64,000 nt of DNA, from positions 1 through 64,000 of the forward strand of contig JAEYRB010000027.1 of NCBI GenBank assembly GCA_023409735.1, written 5' to 3'. The notes below the pieces were generated by a model. That model saw nothing but the letters and a program-made list of their open reading frames with translations, was not told the DNA's origin and did no database searches. Positions 1 through 8,888 of this stretch are shown in pieces (the stretch's first letter is position 1; every line of letters begins with the position of its first letter). Source of the DNA: Bacillota bacterium (GTDB lineage Bacteria; Bacillota; Clostridia; Acetivibrionales; DTU013). A program made the translations under genes and the position numbers.

Positions 1-378
1 AAATCAACTTCTCCAGCACTTCAGAGAGGATTCAATTCACTCAAAAAGAAGTCAGTTGAAATCAGCTCGCCTCAAAAAAGAGGAGTCTGCACAGTAGTTA
101 GAACGGTTACACCTAAGAAGCCTAACTCAGCTTTGAGAAAGGTTGCAAGGGTACGTCTGACTAATGGTATTGAAGTAACTGCATATATTCCTGGTATAGG
201 CCACAATCTTCAGGAGCACAGTGTTGTTCTTATAAGAGGAGGAAGAGTTAAAGACCTTCCTGGTGTCAGGTACCATATAGTAAGAGGTACTCTTGATACT
301 GCCGGTGTTGCCAAGAGAATGCAGGGCCGTTCCAAATATGGAGCAAAGAGGCCGAAGTCAAGCGCTGCTAAAAAGTAA
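1..378 (+). CDS. rpsL: 30S ribosomal protein S12 (5' end cut off by window)
   Basis: Ribosomal protein S12 sits at the decoding site of the 30S subunit and controls tRNA selection accuracy. The window begins inside the gene in frame 1; 125 codons plus TAA remain and probably under 20 N-terminal residues are missing. The conserved decoding loop TPKKPNSALRK and the second loop GRVKDLPGVRYH are intact, with the lysines that are usual in streptomycin-sensitive proteins. Between ALQ and PQKRGVC there is an extra segment of about 14 residues (starting RGFNSLKKK) that the short E. coli type lacks; from memory, related clostridia have it too. It is the first gene seen of the rpsL-rpsG-fusA-tuf order. 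Identification is certain; only the start is unseen. Confidence 0.97.
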   Translation, partial: KSTSPALQRGFNSLKKKSVEISSPQKRGVCTVVRTVTPKKPNSALRKVARVRLTNGIEVTAYIPGIGHNLQEHSVVLIRGGRVKDLPGVRYHIVRGTLDTAGVAKRMQGRSKYGAKRPKSSAAKK

Positions 379-538
379 ACGCTTGCTATGGATGATTTGA
401 AGTGCTGAGTATGTTGTATAGATAAAGTTCACGACAATGCTGTTTATAGCAGCTGCTGCTAATTTATATATTACATCTACGAACGCACTGACGAGGACGC
501 AAGTGTCCCGAGTACCTACAAAAAAGGAGGGAAGTAAA

Positions 539-1009
539 GTGCCAAGAAAAGGACATGTTCCAAAAAGAGATGTCCTGCCGGATCCCGTTTATAATGACAA
601 AGTCGTTACTAAGTTGATCAATAACATCATGCTTGACGGCAAAAAGGGAGTAGCACAAACAATATGCTACGATGCTTTTGATATTATAAGGGAAAAGACA
701 GGAAAAGATCCTCTTGAAGTATTCCAGCAGGCAATGAATAATATTATGCCTGTACTTGAAGTTAAAGCCAGAAGGGTCGGAGGTGCTACCTACCAGGTTC
801 CAATGGAAGTAAGACCTGATAGAAGGCAAGCTCTTGGTTTGAGGTGGCTGACAAGCTATTCTCGTTCCAGAAATGAAAAGACCATGAAGGAAAGACTTGC
901 GGGAGAAATCATGGATGCTGTCAACGGACTGGGTGGCGCCTTCAAAAAGAAGGAAGATACCCATAAGATGGCAGAAGCAAACAAAGCTTTCGCACATTAT
1001 CGTTGGTAA
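539..1009 (+). CDS. rpsG: 30S ribosomal protein S7
   Basis: S7 binds the 3' major domain of 16S rRNA, nucleates assembly of the 30S head and lies near the E site. The protein is 156 residues, the usual length, starting PRKGHVPKRD after the initiator and ending in FAHYRW. I chose the GTG at 539 because a strong AAGGAGGG lies just upstream at about 523-530 and because family members start at this point. The open frame extends 34 codons further upstream, but that stretch has no S7 similarity and is probably untranslated leader. It is the second gene of the str operon, 160 bases after rpsL and 39 bases before fusA. Confidence 0.97.
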   Translation: MPRKGHVPKRDVLPDPVYNDKVVTKLINNIMLDGKKGVAQTICYDAFDIIREKTGKDPLEVFQQAMNNIMPVLEVKARRVGGATYQVPMEVRPDRRQALGLRWLTSYSRSRNEKTMKERLAGEIMDAVNGLGGAFKKKEDTHKMAEANKAFAHYRW

Positions 1010-1048
1010 AAAATATTATGAACATATCGAGGAAGAAAGGAGGCAATT

Positions 1049-3115
1049 ATGCCCAGGCAGTTTAGTTTAGAGAAAACAAGAAATATCGGCATTATGGCAC
1101 ACATTGATGCTGGAAAGACTACTACAACTGAGCGTATTCTGTTTTATACGGGAAGACTGCATAAAATGGGAGAGACTCACGAAGGTGCTGCTACTATGGA
1201 CTGGATGGAGCAGGAGCAGGAAAGAGGAATTACAATAACTTCTGCGGCAACATCAGCTCAATGGAAAGAGCATAGAATAAATATAATTGATACGCCGGGG
1301 CACGTTGACTTTACTGTAGAGGTTGAAAGATCCCTCAGAGTTCTCGATGGTTCGGTAACTGTTTTCTGTGCAAAGGGAGGGGTTGAACCCCAATCTGAGA
1401 CAGTATGGAGACAGGCGGATAAGTACAATGTACCACGCCTTGCATATATTAATAAAATGGATATTATGGGTGCAGATTTTTTCAACTGCGTCCAGATGAT
1501 GAAGGACAGATTAAAGGCAAATGCTGTTCCGATTCAATTGCCTATTGGCAAGGAAGACAATTTTAAAGGTATAGTCGACCTGGTCACGATGAAGGCCTCA
1601 TACTATGAAGATGATTTAGGTAAAGTAATAGATGAGGAACCGATACCGGAAGATATGGCCGATGTTGTTGATAAATATCGTAACATATTAATTGAAGCTG
1701 TTGCTGAACAAGACGAGAACTTAATGAATAAGTACCTCGAGGGAGAGGAACTTACTGCAGAAGAGATACGTGCAGGTATTAGAAAGGCTACTATTGCTGT
1801 TGAAATGATCCCTGTTACATGTGGATCATCATACAAGAACAAAGGTGTACAGCCACTACTGGACGCTATTGTTGAATATATGCCTTCTCCATTGGATATA
1901 CCACCTGTAAAGGGCGTTGCAATTGATGATCCAGAAGAAGAGCTTGAAAGAAAAGTTAGTGATGACGAGCCATTTTCTGCTCTTGCATTCAAAATTATGG
2001 CTGACCCGTTTGTTGGTAAGCTGGCCTTTTTCAGAGTATATTCCGGTAAATTGAGTTCGGGGTCGTATGTTCTGAATTCTACGAAAAATAGAAAAGAGCG
2101 CATCGGAAGAATTCTTCGGATGCACGCAAACCACAGGGAAGATATAGATGCGGTATATACCGGTGATATAGCTGCTGCAGTAGGTATGAAGGATACTACT
2201 ACCGGCGATACTTTATGCACAGATAGCGCACCGATCATACTTGAATCTATGGAATTCCCGGAGCCGGTTATCCATGTCGCGCTTGAGCCGAAGACTAAAG
2301 CAGGACAGGATAAAATGACAATGGCTCTCGCAAAGCTGTCAGAGGAAGATCCTACATTTAAGGCTCACACCGATCAGGAAACAGGCCAGACAATTATTTC
2401 CGGCATGGGAGAACTTCATCTTGAAATAATCGTCGATCGCTTGATGAGAGAGTTTAAGGTTGAAGCTAATGTAGGACAGCCGCAGGTAGCTTACAAAGAA
2501 ACTATCCGTAAAACTGTTAAGTCTGAGGGCAAGTTTGTAAGGCAGTCAGGCGGTAAAGGACAGTACGGTCATTGCGTAATTGAAGTTGAGCCGCAAGAAC
2601 CGGGAGCCGGATATTCCTTTGTCAATAAAATTGTTGGAGGCGCTATTCCTAAGGAATATATTTCACCTATAGACGAAGGTATCCAGGAAGCTATGAAAAA
2701 TGGTGTACTGGGAGGGTATCAGGTACTTGATATTAAGATAACATTGCTTGATGGATCTTACCATGAGGTCGATTCATCTGAAATGGCCTTCAAAATAGCA
2801 GGCTCCATGGCATTTAAGGATGGCTGTCGTAAGGCAGATCCTGTTTTGCTGGAACCTATTATGAGAGTTGACGTTGTGGTACCGGAGAACTATATGGGAG
2901 ACGTTATGGGCGATCTTAATTCCCGCAGAGGAAGAATAGAAGGTATGGAAAGCAGAGCAGGTGCACAGGTTATTACTTCCCATGTGCCGCTTGCCAATAT
3001 GTTTGGCTATGCTACAGAGCTTCGTTCCAGAACTCAGGGAAGAGGCGTGTTCACGATGCAGTTCGACCATTATGAAGAGGTTCCCAAGAATATACAGGAA
3101 TCTGTTCTAAAGTGA
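1049..3115 (+). CDS. fusA: Translation elongation factor G
   Basis: EF-G is the GTPase that drives ribosomal translocation and, with RRF, ribosome recycling. At 688 residues it is full length for a clostridial EF-G. The G domain shows the P-loop AHIDAGKT at residues 17-24, the switch segment RGITI near 60, DTPGHVDF near 80 and NKMD near 135. Domains II to V follow, including the domain IV stretch beginning GGKGQYGH and the C-terminal domain ending near the stop. The ATG at 1049 is preceded by GAAGGAGG. It is cotranscribed with rpsG upstream; tuf follows after 153 bases. No duplication or truncation is visible. Confidence 0.98.
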   Translation: MPRQFSLEKTRNIGIMAHIDAGKTTTTERILFYTGRLHKMGETHEGAATMDWMEQEQERGITITSAATSAQWKEHRINIIDTPGHVDFTVEVERSLRVLDGSVTVFCAKGGVEPQSETVWRQADKYNVPRLAYINKMDIMGADFFNCVQMMKDRLKANAVPIQLPIGKEDNFKGIVDLVTMKASYYEDDLGKVIDEEPIPEDMADVVDKYRNILIEAVAEQDENLMNKYLEGEELTAEEIRAGIRKATIAVEMIPVTCGSSYKNKGVQPLLDAIVEYMPSPLDIPPVKGVAIDDPEEELERKVSDDEPFSALAFKIMADPFVGKLAFFRVYSGKLSSGSYVLNSTKNRKERIGRILRMHANHREDIDAVYTGDIAAAVGMKDTTTGDTLCTDSAPIILESMEFPEPVIHVALEPKTKAGQDKMTMALAKLSEEDPTFKAHTDQETGQTIISGMGELHLEIIVDRLMREFKVEANVGQPQVAYKETIRKTVKSEGKFVRQSGGKGQYGHCVIEVEPQEPGAGYSFVNKIVGGAIPKEYISPIDEGIQEAMKNGVLGGYQVLDIKITLLDGSYHEVDSSEMAFKIAGSMAFKDGCRKADPVLLEPIMRVDVVVPENYMGDVMGDLNSRRGRIEGMESRAGAQVITSHVPLANMFGYATELRSRTQGRGVFTMQFDHYEEVPKNIQESVLK

Positions 3116-3268
3116 TCGGCAACAATGCGGCAAATTGCAGTTTATCTGCTTTATGCTGCATCAGATGTAGTAAATGTACTGCACAAACTTAGGTCCTAGC
3201 AGTATATAAAATATAAAATAACTAATTAATATTTCAGTTTATTACTGAACAAGAGAGGAGAAAAAACA

Positions 3269-4471
3269 ATGGCTAAGGCTAAATTTGAAAGAAACAAACC
3301 CCACGTTAACATTGGAACAATAGGTCATGTTGACCACGGTAAGACTTCATTGACAGCAGCTATTACAAAGGTGTTGGGCTTCCAGGGAAAGGCAAGCTTC
3401 ACCGCATATGATCAGATCGACAAGGCTCCTGAGGAGAAGGCAAGAGGAATCACGATCTCAACGGCTCATGTTGAGTATGAGACAGAGAAAAGGCATTATG
3501 CACATGTTGACTGCCCCGGTCATGCTGACTATGTTAAGAACATGATCACAGGTGCAGCTCAGATGGATGGAGCTATCCTTGTTGTTTCTGCAGCAGATGG
3601 TCCAATGCCTCAGACAAGAGAGCACATACTCCTTGCTCGTCAGGTTGGTGTTCCTTACATCGTAGTGTTCCTGAACAAGTGCGACCAGGTTGATGACGAA
3701 GAATTGATCGAGCTCGTTGAAATGGAACTTAGAGAATTGCTTAGCTCATATGAATTCGATGGTGATAATATTCCAATAGTCAGAGGTTCGGCTCTTGTTG
3801 CTCTTGAGAGCACTTCAACTGATTCTAGCGCTGCTGAGTACAAGCCTATCCTTGACCTCATGGATGCTGTTGACAGCTACATTCCTGAGCCACAGAGACC
3901 TACTGACAAGCCGTTCCTTATGCCTGTTGAGGATGTATTCTCAATCACAGGTCGTGGAACAGTTGCAACAGGTAGAGTTGAAAGAGGAACTATTAAAGTC
4001 GGCGAAGCAATTGAAATCGTTGGTTTGATGGACGCTCCGAGAAATTCAGTTGTTACAGGCGTTGAAATGTTCAGAAAGCTTCTTGATCAGGCTGTTGCCG
4101 GTGATAACATTGGCTGCCTGCTCAGAGGTGTTCAGAGAAATGAAGTTGAAAGAGGACAGGTTCTTGCTAAACCGGGATCCATAAAGCCTCACACTCATTT
4201 CAAGAGCCAGGTTTACGTTCTGACTAAGGATGAAGGTGGAAGACATACTCCATTCTTCAATGGTTACAGACCTCAGTTCTATTTCAGAACTACTGACGTT
4301 ACAGGTGTTGCTGAGCTTCCTGAAGGAATCGAAATGTGCATGCCTGGTGACCACGTAGAAATGACTATCAAGCTGATCACTCCTATAGCTATGGAGGAAG
4401 GCTTAAGGTTCGCTATCCGTGAAGGCGGAAGAACTGTTGGTTCCGGTACTGTTACTGGAGTAATCGAATAA
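3269..4471 (+). CDS. tuf: Translation elongation factor Tu
   Basis: EF-Tu delivers aminoacyl-tRNA to the ribosomal A site as a GTP complex. The 400-residue protein has the P-loop GHVDHGKT at residues 19-26, the DCPGHADY motif near 80, NKCD near 136 and the two C-terminal beta-barrel domains. A good AGAGGAG lies ahead of the ATG at 3269. It is the last gene of the str operon and is followed by a hairpin at 4498-4555. Only one copy is in the window; many Firmicutes have a single tuf. The fusA-tuf gap of 153 bases is larger than the other gaps in the operon and may hold an internal promoter, although I do not see a convincing one. Confidence 0.98.
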   Translation: MAKAKFERNKPHVNIGTIGHVDHGKTSLTAAITKVLGFQGKASFTAYDQIDKAPEEKARGITISTAHVEYETEKRHYAHVDCPGHADYVKNMITGAAQMDGAILVVSAADGPMPQTREHILLARQVGVPYIVVFLNKCDQVDDEELIELVEMELRELLSSYEFDGDNIPIVRGSALVALESTSTDSSAAEYKPILDLMDAVDSYIPEPQRPTDKPFLMPVEDVFSITGRGTVATGRVERGTIKVGEAIEIVGLMDAPRNSVVTGVEMFRKLLDQAVAGDNIGCLLRGVQRNEVERGQVLAKPGSIKPHTHFKSQVYVLTKDEGGRHTPFFNGYRPQFYFRTTDVTGVAELPEGIEMCMPGDHVEMTIKLITPIAMEEGLRFAIREGGRTVGSGTVTGVIE

Positions 4472-4497
4472 TTTAAAGCTTTATACTGCTTATAAAG

Positions 4498-4555
4498 TGG
4501 AGGCTCCATCTGTGCATATGTATTTGATTCAATGCATGGAGGGAGTCTCTCTTTG
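4498..4555 (+). terminator. Probable intrinsic terminator after tuf
   Basis: An imperfect hairpin lies 26 bases after the tuf stop. The left arm is GGAGGCTCC followed by TGTGCAT, the right arm is ATGCATGGAGGGAGTCTC, and the loop is about 14 bases. It is followed by the pyrimidine run TCTCTCTTT rather than a pure T run. Its position at the end of the str operon fits termination; the weak U tract lowers confidence. Confidence 0.5.
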
Positions 4556-4572
4556 TACAAAATAAAATCTTT

Positions 4573-4604
4573 TCATGTTTTATTAGAACATGATAGGGTA
4601 TAAT
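4573..4604 (+). promoter_or_regulatory. Promoter with overlapping palindromic operator, upstream of the flavodiiron gene
   Basis: A consensus -10 TATAAT lies at 4599-4604. Immediately upstream is a perfect inverted repeat, TCATGTT, 7 bases, AACATGA (4573-4593), covering the -35 and spacer region. The -35 itself is poor, which is common where an activator or a repressor occupies the site. The downstream gene is an oxygen/NO reductase, so a redox-responsive regulator is a natural guess, but the palindrome does not match the PerR or Rex consensus as I know them. Confidence 0.5.
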
Positions 4605-4657
4605 TATAGTCATAAAAATATATCAATCATTATAAAGCAGTAAGGGAGATATAGAGT

Positions 4658-5854
4658 ATGAAGCAGATAAAAAAGGACATTTACTGGACTGGTATAACTG
4701 ACTGGAGCCTGCGTAGCTTTCACGGTCATGAGCTGTCTACTCATAGAGGGTCATCATATAATTCCTACTTAGTAAAAGATGAAAAGACTGTACTTATAGA
4801 TACAGTATGGTTCCCGTACAAGGAAGAGTTTGTAAGCAATCTTGAGAGGGATGTGGGACTTGCCAATATTGATATGATCGTTATTAATCATTGCGAGCCG
4901 GATCATGGGGGAAGCCTTGGATATCTTATAGAAAACCTTCCTGATAAAAATATACCAATCTACTGCTCAAAGAATGGGGCAGATATTATTAGGAAGCATT
5001 TTCACAGAGATGATCTGAATTTAAACATTGTAAAGACCGGTGATTCGGTCAACATAGGTAAATATGATCTTGTTTTTGTTGATATGCAGATGATACATTG
5101 GCCTGATAGTATGCTGACATATTTAAAAGGCGCAGGCGTTATATTCTCAAATGATGCATTTGGTCAGCATTATGCGGCAGTGTCAATGTTTAATGATGAG
5201 GTAGACCGCTGTGAGCTATATGAAGAAGCGATTAAGTATTATGCAGGAATATTATCGCCATTTTCACCTATGATTAAAAAGAAGGTTGAACAGCTCAGGG
5301 CAATGGATCTTACAATAGACATGATAGCTCCTAGCCATGGAGTTATTTGGAGAGATGATCCAATGCAGATCGTTGATAAGTATTATCAGTGGTCTCAGAA
5401 CTACAGTGAAGGCTTCGTGGTAATTACCTATGACACTATGTATGAATCAACAAGGGTTATGGCAGAAGCAATAGCACGTGGACTTGAGAATAAGAATGTG
5501 AAGTATAAGCTGTTTAATATCTCAATTACTGACAAAAGTGATCTTATGACTGACATGTTCAAGGCCGGAGGGGTAATTATAGGAAGCTGCACAGTGAACA
5601 ATACTTTATTGCGTGAAACAGCCGGGTATCTTGACGAGCTTAAGGGACATAAGCTTAAGGGCAAGCTTGGTGCTGCTTTTGGAAGCTATGGCTGGAGCGG
5701 AGAGGGCCCGAAGATCATAAGTTCAGCTCTTGAGGGAGCAGGCTTCAAAGTTCCGCTTAGCCCACTCGGTATTAAGTATAGGCCGACAAAGGATGAGCTG
5801 GAACAGTGTGTGGCTTTTGGAGAGAGTTTTGCTGAGGCTATGCATGAAAATTAA
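4658..5854 (+). CDS. Flavodiiron protein (FprA-type O2/NO reductase)
   Basis: Flavodiiron proteins reduce O2 to water, or NO to N2O, in the cytoplasm of anaerobes using electrons from rubredoxin or reduced cofactors. The 398-residue protein has the usual two-domain layout. The N-terminal metallo-beta-lactamase-like domain (about 1-250) carries the diiron ligands HCEPDH at 78-83, a further His near 147 (MIHWPDSM), an Asp near 166 and a His near 226 (SPSHGVIW). The C-terminal flavodoxin domain (about 255-398) begins VVITYDTMYEST, the FMN phosphate-binding loop. It appears monocistronic: its own promoter lies upstream and a strong terminator at 5968. No rubredoxin gene is adjacent, so the electron donor is encoded elsewhere. 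The family is certain; whether O2 or NO is the main substrate cannot be told. Confidence 0.93.
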   Translation: MKQIKKDIYWTGITDWSLRSFHGHELSTHRGSSYNSYLVKDEKTVLIDTVWFPYKEEFVSNLERDVGLANIDMIVINHCEPDHGGSLGYLIENLPDKNIPIYCSKNGADIIRKHFHRDDLNLNIVKTGDSVNIGKYDLVFVDMQMIHWPDSMLTYLKGAGVIFSNDAFGQHYAAVSMFNDEVDRCELYEEAIKYYAGILSPFSPMIKKKVEQLRAMDLTIDMIAPSHGVIWRDDPMQIVDKYYQWSQNYSEGFVVITYDTMYESTRVMAEAIARGLENKNVKYKLFNISITDKSDLMTDMFKAGGVIIGSCTVNNTLLRETAGYLDELKGHKLKGKLGAAFGSYGWSGEGPKIISSALEGAGFKVPLSPLGIKYRPTKDELEQCVAFGESFAEAMHEN

Positions 5855-5967
5855 TTATGCTGCTTAGGAAGAGAATAATAAGTTTACTGAGCATTATACA
5901 TTAAGAGCAGCTAAGTCTTTTGTGTGTGATAAACATATCAATAACTATTAACATATTGATATTAGAT

Positions 5968-6009
5968 AAAGTAGAAAAGATTGTCGTAGCAATCTTTTCT
6001 ACTTTTTTT
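5968..6009 (+). terminator. Intrinsic terminator after the flavodiiron gene
   Basis: A perfect hairpin, with arms AAAGTAGAAAAGATTG (5968-5983) and CAATCTTTTCTACTTT (5990-6005) around a six-base loop, runs straight into a T run ending at 6009. This is a textbook Rho-independent terminator. Confidence 0.9.
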
Positions 6010-6337
6010 GTGTGTTTGGCGGCGTTCGTTTTGATGGAGCAAGTCCCAAATAATCAACGTAATGGGAATAATTTAGTCGAAGGCAAGGGCTGGCAGTGAA
6101 AAATTTATGAACAGCCGTTTTTATATACGTTTTCATTATTTTGAGCCAAGTATTTCAGTAATTGAAGGTACATTAATTACGAGGTTACGTTATGGACCTC
6201 ACGGATATGGCGAAGATTCAGTTAATGATGAAAAGGCAATACATAAGTAAATTCCATGCATTAATGGATGCTTGTAATAAAATCTTTCAAATGATAATAT
6301 TAGGTATGAGTTTGACCAAAATTAAGAGGTATAACAT
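6010..6337. other. Intergenic stretch with no confident gene
   Basis: There are 328 bases between the terminator and the next small gene. I see no hairpin or consensus promoter. One 56-codon frame (6192-6362) has a GAGGTT five bases before its ATG, but it overlaps the start of the better-supported frame at 6338 and its translation looks like random sequence. I leave it uncalled. Confidence 0.4.
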
Positions 6338-6580
6338 ATGCCTAAGCACAGTAAAATTATAAACTGGATAAGAGAACTTTCGCCGTCTGCCAAACGTGAG
6401 ATAGTAGTAATAATAGTTATCCTTATTGTTTCTATTGCTTTAAGCCTGCCGCAGTTTATGGAAGATTGTAAAGTAGCTGCCGGGCATAATAATGAGCCTA
6501 AAAATGAGCAGGGGGTAAATTCCGCAGCACAAGGTATTGACATCAGTGGTAGTAAAACCGGAATGTTGCCGCACAGATAA
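6338..6580 (+). CDS. Small single-pass membrane protein, unknown function
   Basis: This is an 80-residue frame with a basic N-terminus (MPKHSK), one clear transmembrane helix at about residues 22-42 (EIVVIIVILIVSIALSLPQF) and a polar 38-residue tail rich in Asn, Gly and Ser. A weak AGAGGT lies nine bases before the ATG at 6338. I do not recognise the family. The positive charges before the helix suggest an N-in, C-out orientation. It stands alone between a terminator and the MoxR operon 195 bases downstream. Membrane-helix composition makes it more credible than a random frame, but no homology supports it. Confidence 0.45.
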   Translation: MPKHSKIINWIRELSPSAKREIVVIIVILIVSIALSLPQFMEDCKVAAGHNNEPKNEQGVNSAAQGIDISGSKTGMLPHR

Positions 6581-6775
6581 TTTGTTAAGGGAAGTTATTG
6601 TTTATATAGGACATCAAGCATTTTACAATTATATACTTTTTTCAGTGATAGTAAGACTAATATGACGTCCGCTTCACTGCAGACGTTTAGACATATATAT
6701 TTGAGTTAATGAAGTTCATGAAAAAGTTAAATTATGTTGTCAAAGATTAAATAAATGTGTGATGGGGGCAATATT

Positions 6776-7729
6776 ATGGAACTATCCGAGGTCAGAAGCC
6801 TTTCAGAGAAAATTGAGGCAAATATAAGCCAGGTTCTAGTTGGCAGAGATGAAACAATACACATGGTGGTAATATCACTTTTATGCAGCGGCCATGTGCT
6901 TTTAGAGGATGTGCCGGGCGTAGGCAAGACAATGCTCGCAAAATGTCTTGCAAAATCAATAGACTGTGAGTTTAAAAGGATACAATTCACTCCGGACCTT
7001 CTTCCTTCGGATCTGACCGGAATTAATTTTTTTGATCAGAAGCAAAGTGAATTCATATTCAGACCCGGTCCGCTATTTTCTAATATAATACTTGCCGATG
7101 AAATAAACAGAGCTACTCCCAGAACGCAGGCAAGTCTTCTTGAATGTATGGAGGAGGGGCAGGTTACTGTTGATGGTCAGACAAGAAAGCTAAAAAGACC
7201 GTTTTTCGTGATTGCAACTCAAAATCCGGTGGAGACGAGAGGAACCTTCCCGCTGCCTGAGGCACAGTTGGACAGGTTCTACATGAGGCTTGGTATGGGA
7301 TATCCGTCTGTTGATGAGGGGATGGAAATACTTCGCAGGTTTAAGAATCCTGATCAGCCATCGGTTATATCTACTGTGGCTTCAGGTGAGGAAATCTGCG
7401 AGGCCCAGGCCGCAATACCATCTGTTATGGTATCCGATGCAGTGCAACGATATATTGTTGATATAATTGAAGCCACGAGACATGATGATAGCATTTCCCT
7501 AGGAGCGAGCCCGAGGGGCAGCATTGCTCTGATGAGAGCGGCACAGGCGAATGCCGTATTGAACGGTCGTAGTTTCGTCATTCCTGATGACGTTAAAAGG
7601 ACAGCTGTGCCTGTATTGGCTCATAGGATAATCATGAGAGGTCATGCTATAAACAGCAGTGCGGAAAAGGCTGAGTCGACTGTTAATGCAATAATTAAAA
7701 AAGTACCGGTACCCACAGAGGAATTTTGA
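6776..7729 (+). CDS. MoxR-family AAA+ ATPase
   Basis: MoxR ATPases act as chaperones in maturing or remodelling protein complexes, commonly with partner DUF58 proteins. From the ATG at 6776 the protein is 317 residues. The Walker A motif GVGKT is at 48-52 (within LLEDVPGVGKT), Walker B ILADEINRA is near 108, and the sensor segment ATQNPVE with the arginine-finger region ends in LDRFYM. I chose 6776 over the in-frame ATG at 6755 because GGGGGC lies six bases before it. The next gene begins after one base, forming a three-gene operon with DUF58 and DUF4129-like partners. That gene order is the standard context of this family. The substrate is unknown. Confidence 0.92.
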   Translation: MELSEVRSLSEKIEANISQVLVGRDETIHMVVISLLCSGHVLLEDVPGVGKTMLAKCLAKSIDCEFKRIQFTPDLLPSDLTGINFFDQKQSEFIFRPGPLFSNIILADEINRATPRTQASLLECMEEGQVTVDGQTRKLKRPFFVIATQNPVETRGTFPLPEAQLDRFYMRLGMGYPSVDEGMEILRRFKNPDQPSVISTVASGEEICEAQAAIPSVMVSDAVQRYIVDIIEATRHDDSISLGASPRGSIALMRAAQANAVLNGRSFVIPDDVKRTAVPVLAHRIIMRGHAINSSAEKAESTVNAIIKKVPVPTEEF

Positions 7730-7730
7730 T

Positions 7731-8888
7731 ATGGATGTTGTTGCGTTCGGCATCATTATAGCGGCTGTATTGAGCTTACAGTGGTTTTTACTGTGCAGAT
7801 TTGCCTTCTATAAGCTTCAATACAAATGTGAATTTAGTATCAAGGAAGCGTATGAGGGGGATAGTCTCTATCTGGTGGAGACTGTTTATAATGCAAAGCT
7901 TCTGCCTGTTCCATGGATGAAGGTCGATATTCATTCATCAAAGTGGCTTGACTTTGCAGAAACATGCTCTGTAATAGCACAGGATGACAGAAGAGTAACA
8001 AGCAGTTTTATCCTCAAAAGCTATCAAAGGACTACCAGGAGATGGAGGCTTAAATGCCTCAAGAGAGGTGTCTTCACAACAGAGAATGTGACGCTTATAA
8101 GCGGTGACCTTTTAAACTTTCAGATCGTATCAATACCAATAAGAGTTGATGCAGGCCTTATTGTGTACCCGGGCACTGTAGATATTGATAGAATTTTTGT
8201 GCCGGTAAATCTTTTTCAAAGCGACAGACCCGTTAACAGATGGATCGTAGATGATCCCTTCATAGTGGCAGGTTCGAGGGAATATACCTCAGGTGATCCG
8301 TTGAACAGGGTTCATTGGCCGTCTACAGCAAAGACAGGCACTCTTATGATCAAAAAGAATGAATTTACCTCTCAACGCAGTATGACAGTGCTGCTTAATA
8401 TGCAATCCCAGCTGTATGAGTATGCCGATACTATTAATAAAAAAATTGCAGAGCTGGGAATAAAGGTTGCAGCAACATTATTTGATTCATGCCTAAAGGA
8501 TGGTGTGCCTGTACGTTTTGGTACAAATGGGTGCACTGTGGCTGACTCAAGAGAGAGCATCTTTACAGGAGAGGCATCAGATACAGATCACATCAAGGAT
8601 TTGCTAAAGATATTAGCTCAGCTTCTTATGAAAAACGTCGAGGATTTTGAAGTCTTTCTGGATGAAGCACTAGAAAAGCTTCAGAACACTGAGGTAGTAA
8701 TAATTACAGCATACCTGAGCAGGAGAATATGTGTACAGGCAGATCAACTGGCGGAGAATGGCAATACGGTAAGCATATTTATGCTTTCCACAGAATTTGA
8801 GGGTAATATCAGGCCTGAGACTGCTGAGCTTTACATATTATCTCCTGAACTTGCCAATCTGAACAGCGGGGAAGTGATCGAAATATGA
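7731..8888 (+). CDS. DUF58 domain protein, MoxR partner
   Basis: This 385-residue protein begins with a hydrophobic segment (about 2-22). The DUF58 core is near residues 185-230, including the signature REYTSGDPLNRVHWPSTAKT. DUF58 proteins are often von Willebrand A-like and sit with MoxR ATPases in almost all bacteria; the biochemical role is poorly defined. The gene starts one base after the MoxR stop and overlaps the next gene by four bases (ATGA), so the three products are probably made in fixed ratio. The family assignment is firm from the signature and from context; function beyond partnership with MoxR is inference. Confidence 0.88.
   Translation: MDVVAFGIIIAAVLSLQWFLLCRFAFYKLQYKCEFSIKEAYEGDSLYLVETVYNAKLLPVPWMKVDIHSSKWLDFAETCSVIAQDDRRVTSSFILKSYQRTTRRWRLKCLKRGVFTTENVTLISGDLLNFQIVSIPIRVDAGLIVYPGTVDIDRIFVPVNLFQSDRPVNRWIVDDPFIVAGSREYTSGDPLNRVHWPSTAKTGTLMIKKNEFTSQRSMTVLLNMQSQLYEYADTINKKIAELGIKVAATLFDSCLKDGVPVRFGTNGCTVADSRESIFTGEASDTDHIKDLLKILAQLLMKNVEDFEVFLDEALEKLQNTEVVIITAYLSRRICVQADQLAENGNTVSIFMLSTEFEGNIRPETAELYILSPELANLNSGEVIEI

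Noticed and set aside
464..997. A 177-codon minus-strand frame opposite rpsG
   Set aside because: Shadow of the S7 gene; it has no ribosome binding site and no family resemblance, and rpsG is certain.
6192..6362. 56-codon frame with GAGGTT upstream
   Set aside because: Overlaps the 6338 gene out of frame and its translation looks random; kept only as a note.
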